From Diphasiastrum complanatum (Eukaryota > Streptophyta > Lycopodiopsida > Lycopodiales > Lycopodiaceae), in NCBI GenBank assembly GCA_029204225.1, contig CM055095.1, positions 73,902,001 through 73,966,000 on the forward strand: a stretch of 64,000 nucleotides of DNA. The letters run 5' to 3'. The notes beneath the pieces are model-generated. The model saw nothing but the letters and a program-made list of their open reading frames with translations, was not told where the DNA came from and did not search any database. A program made the translations under genes and the position numbers. Positions 63,620-64,000 of this stretch are shown piece after piece. Every line of letters begins with the position of its first letter. The stretch's first letter is position 1.

Positions 63620-64000
63620 TGTGAAGGATTTCAGATCATTGACGATCCAATCCACAAAAAAGATCTTGGGTTACAAAAGAAGCTACTCTGCCAATCAAAA
63701 CCAATGTAGAAAAATTAACATTTACACACAAAATGAGATGCAAACTCTAATAGAACCTTATCGAACATGAATCAAATGATAGAGTGATGTTGTTGTCCGT
63801 ACAAAACCAGCAATCTATTGTATTTCACACGCGTGGATCCAAAAATAACAATTATAGATCATTCTACACATAGAATTGCATGCAATCATAGATATAGTGC
63901 ACCAATGGATAGTAGAACCCAAGAGAACCATGTATAAGCATGAAATGAGATAGAGAAGAGAGAAGATATGTCTCTCCACGAGTTACATCCTTTTATAACA
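63620..64000 (-). mobile_element. Family-A LTR, reverse strand, cut by window end
   Basis: It starts TGTGAAGGATTTCAGATC at 63620 (reverse of ..ATCCTTCACA) and follows the family-A LTRs at 2275 and 27906 through ACATTGG, GTCCGTACA, TTTCACACGCGTGGATCC and GCATGAAATGAGATAG to TTATAACA (TATA box TTATAAAAGG on the - strand) at the window edge. The CT-rich stretch next to the TATA box is short and impure here. Confidence 0.9.

Overview
This window is nuclear DNA of a land plant with a large, repeat-rich genome. The evidence is two intron-containing plant genes with canonical GT..AG splice sites, and dense layers of Ty1/copia and Ty3/gypsy retrotransposons primed by initiator tRNA-Met (binding sites of the type TGGTATCAGAGC). 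Long introns, (CT)n tracts of up to about 175 bp and poly-C runs would fit a fern, lycophyte or gymnosperm, but nothing here fixes the lineage. There is no bacterial operon, CRISPR array, rRNA or tRNA gene that I can support.

Two host genes look intact. (1) A serine carboxypeptidase-like gene on the + strand (11020-14793) has ten exons that join into an uninterrupted 461-codon frame with a signal peptide and the Ser/Asp/His triad. (2) A poly(A)-binding protein gene on the - strand (52207 down to 35182) has nine exons that join into 663 codons with four RRM domains and a C-terminal MLLE domain, spread over 17 kb. Its long introns hold a partly deleted Ty3/gypsy element (intron 8), a hAT-like non-autonomous element with an 8-bp target duplication (intron 7) and copia debris (intron 5). 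Upstream of it lies a promoter region rich in ACGTG cores.

Layout. 1-7440: poly-C, a copia LTR end, degenerate copia pol, an LTR (family A) carrying a (CT)n tract, a reverse-strand copia element with gag, partial pol and one LTR, and two further CT tracts next to gag fragments. 7440-10900: AT-rich DNA, a fold-back repeat and diverged repeats. 10700-14800: local duplications, then the carboxypeptidase gene. 14800-20430: AT-rich DNA, an LTR with a (GA)n tract, degenerate copia pol, another LTR, and a CACTA transposase fragment. 20430-35000: a nested retrotransposon block. A gypsy pol is split by a copia element (family D), which itself carries a solo family-A LTR with a perfect 5-bp duplication; a reverse-strand copia remnant with a gypsy RNase H piece embedded follows. 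35000-53200: the poly(A)-binding protein gene and promoter. 53400-57100: GC-rich fold-back DNA, short complex repeats and a second hAT-like copy. 57400-64000: copia LTRs of families A and B, a gag interrupted by another copia element, and an internally deleted copia copy.

The two host genes show no functional link. The rest is mobile DNA at various stages of decay. I found no convincing new multi-gene system. The most interesting signals are the hAT-like family, a GC-rich fold-back island, the origin of microsatellites inside LTRs, an LTR palindrome shared between copia families, and a sense-oriented gypsy element inside a housekeeping gene.
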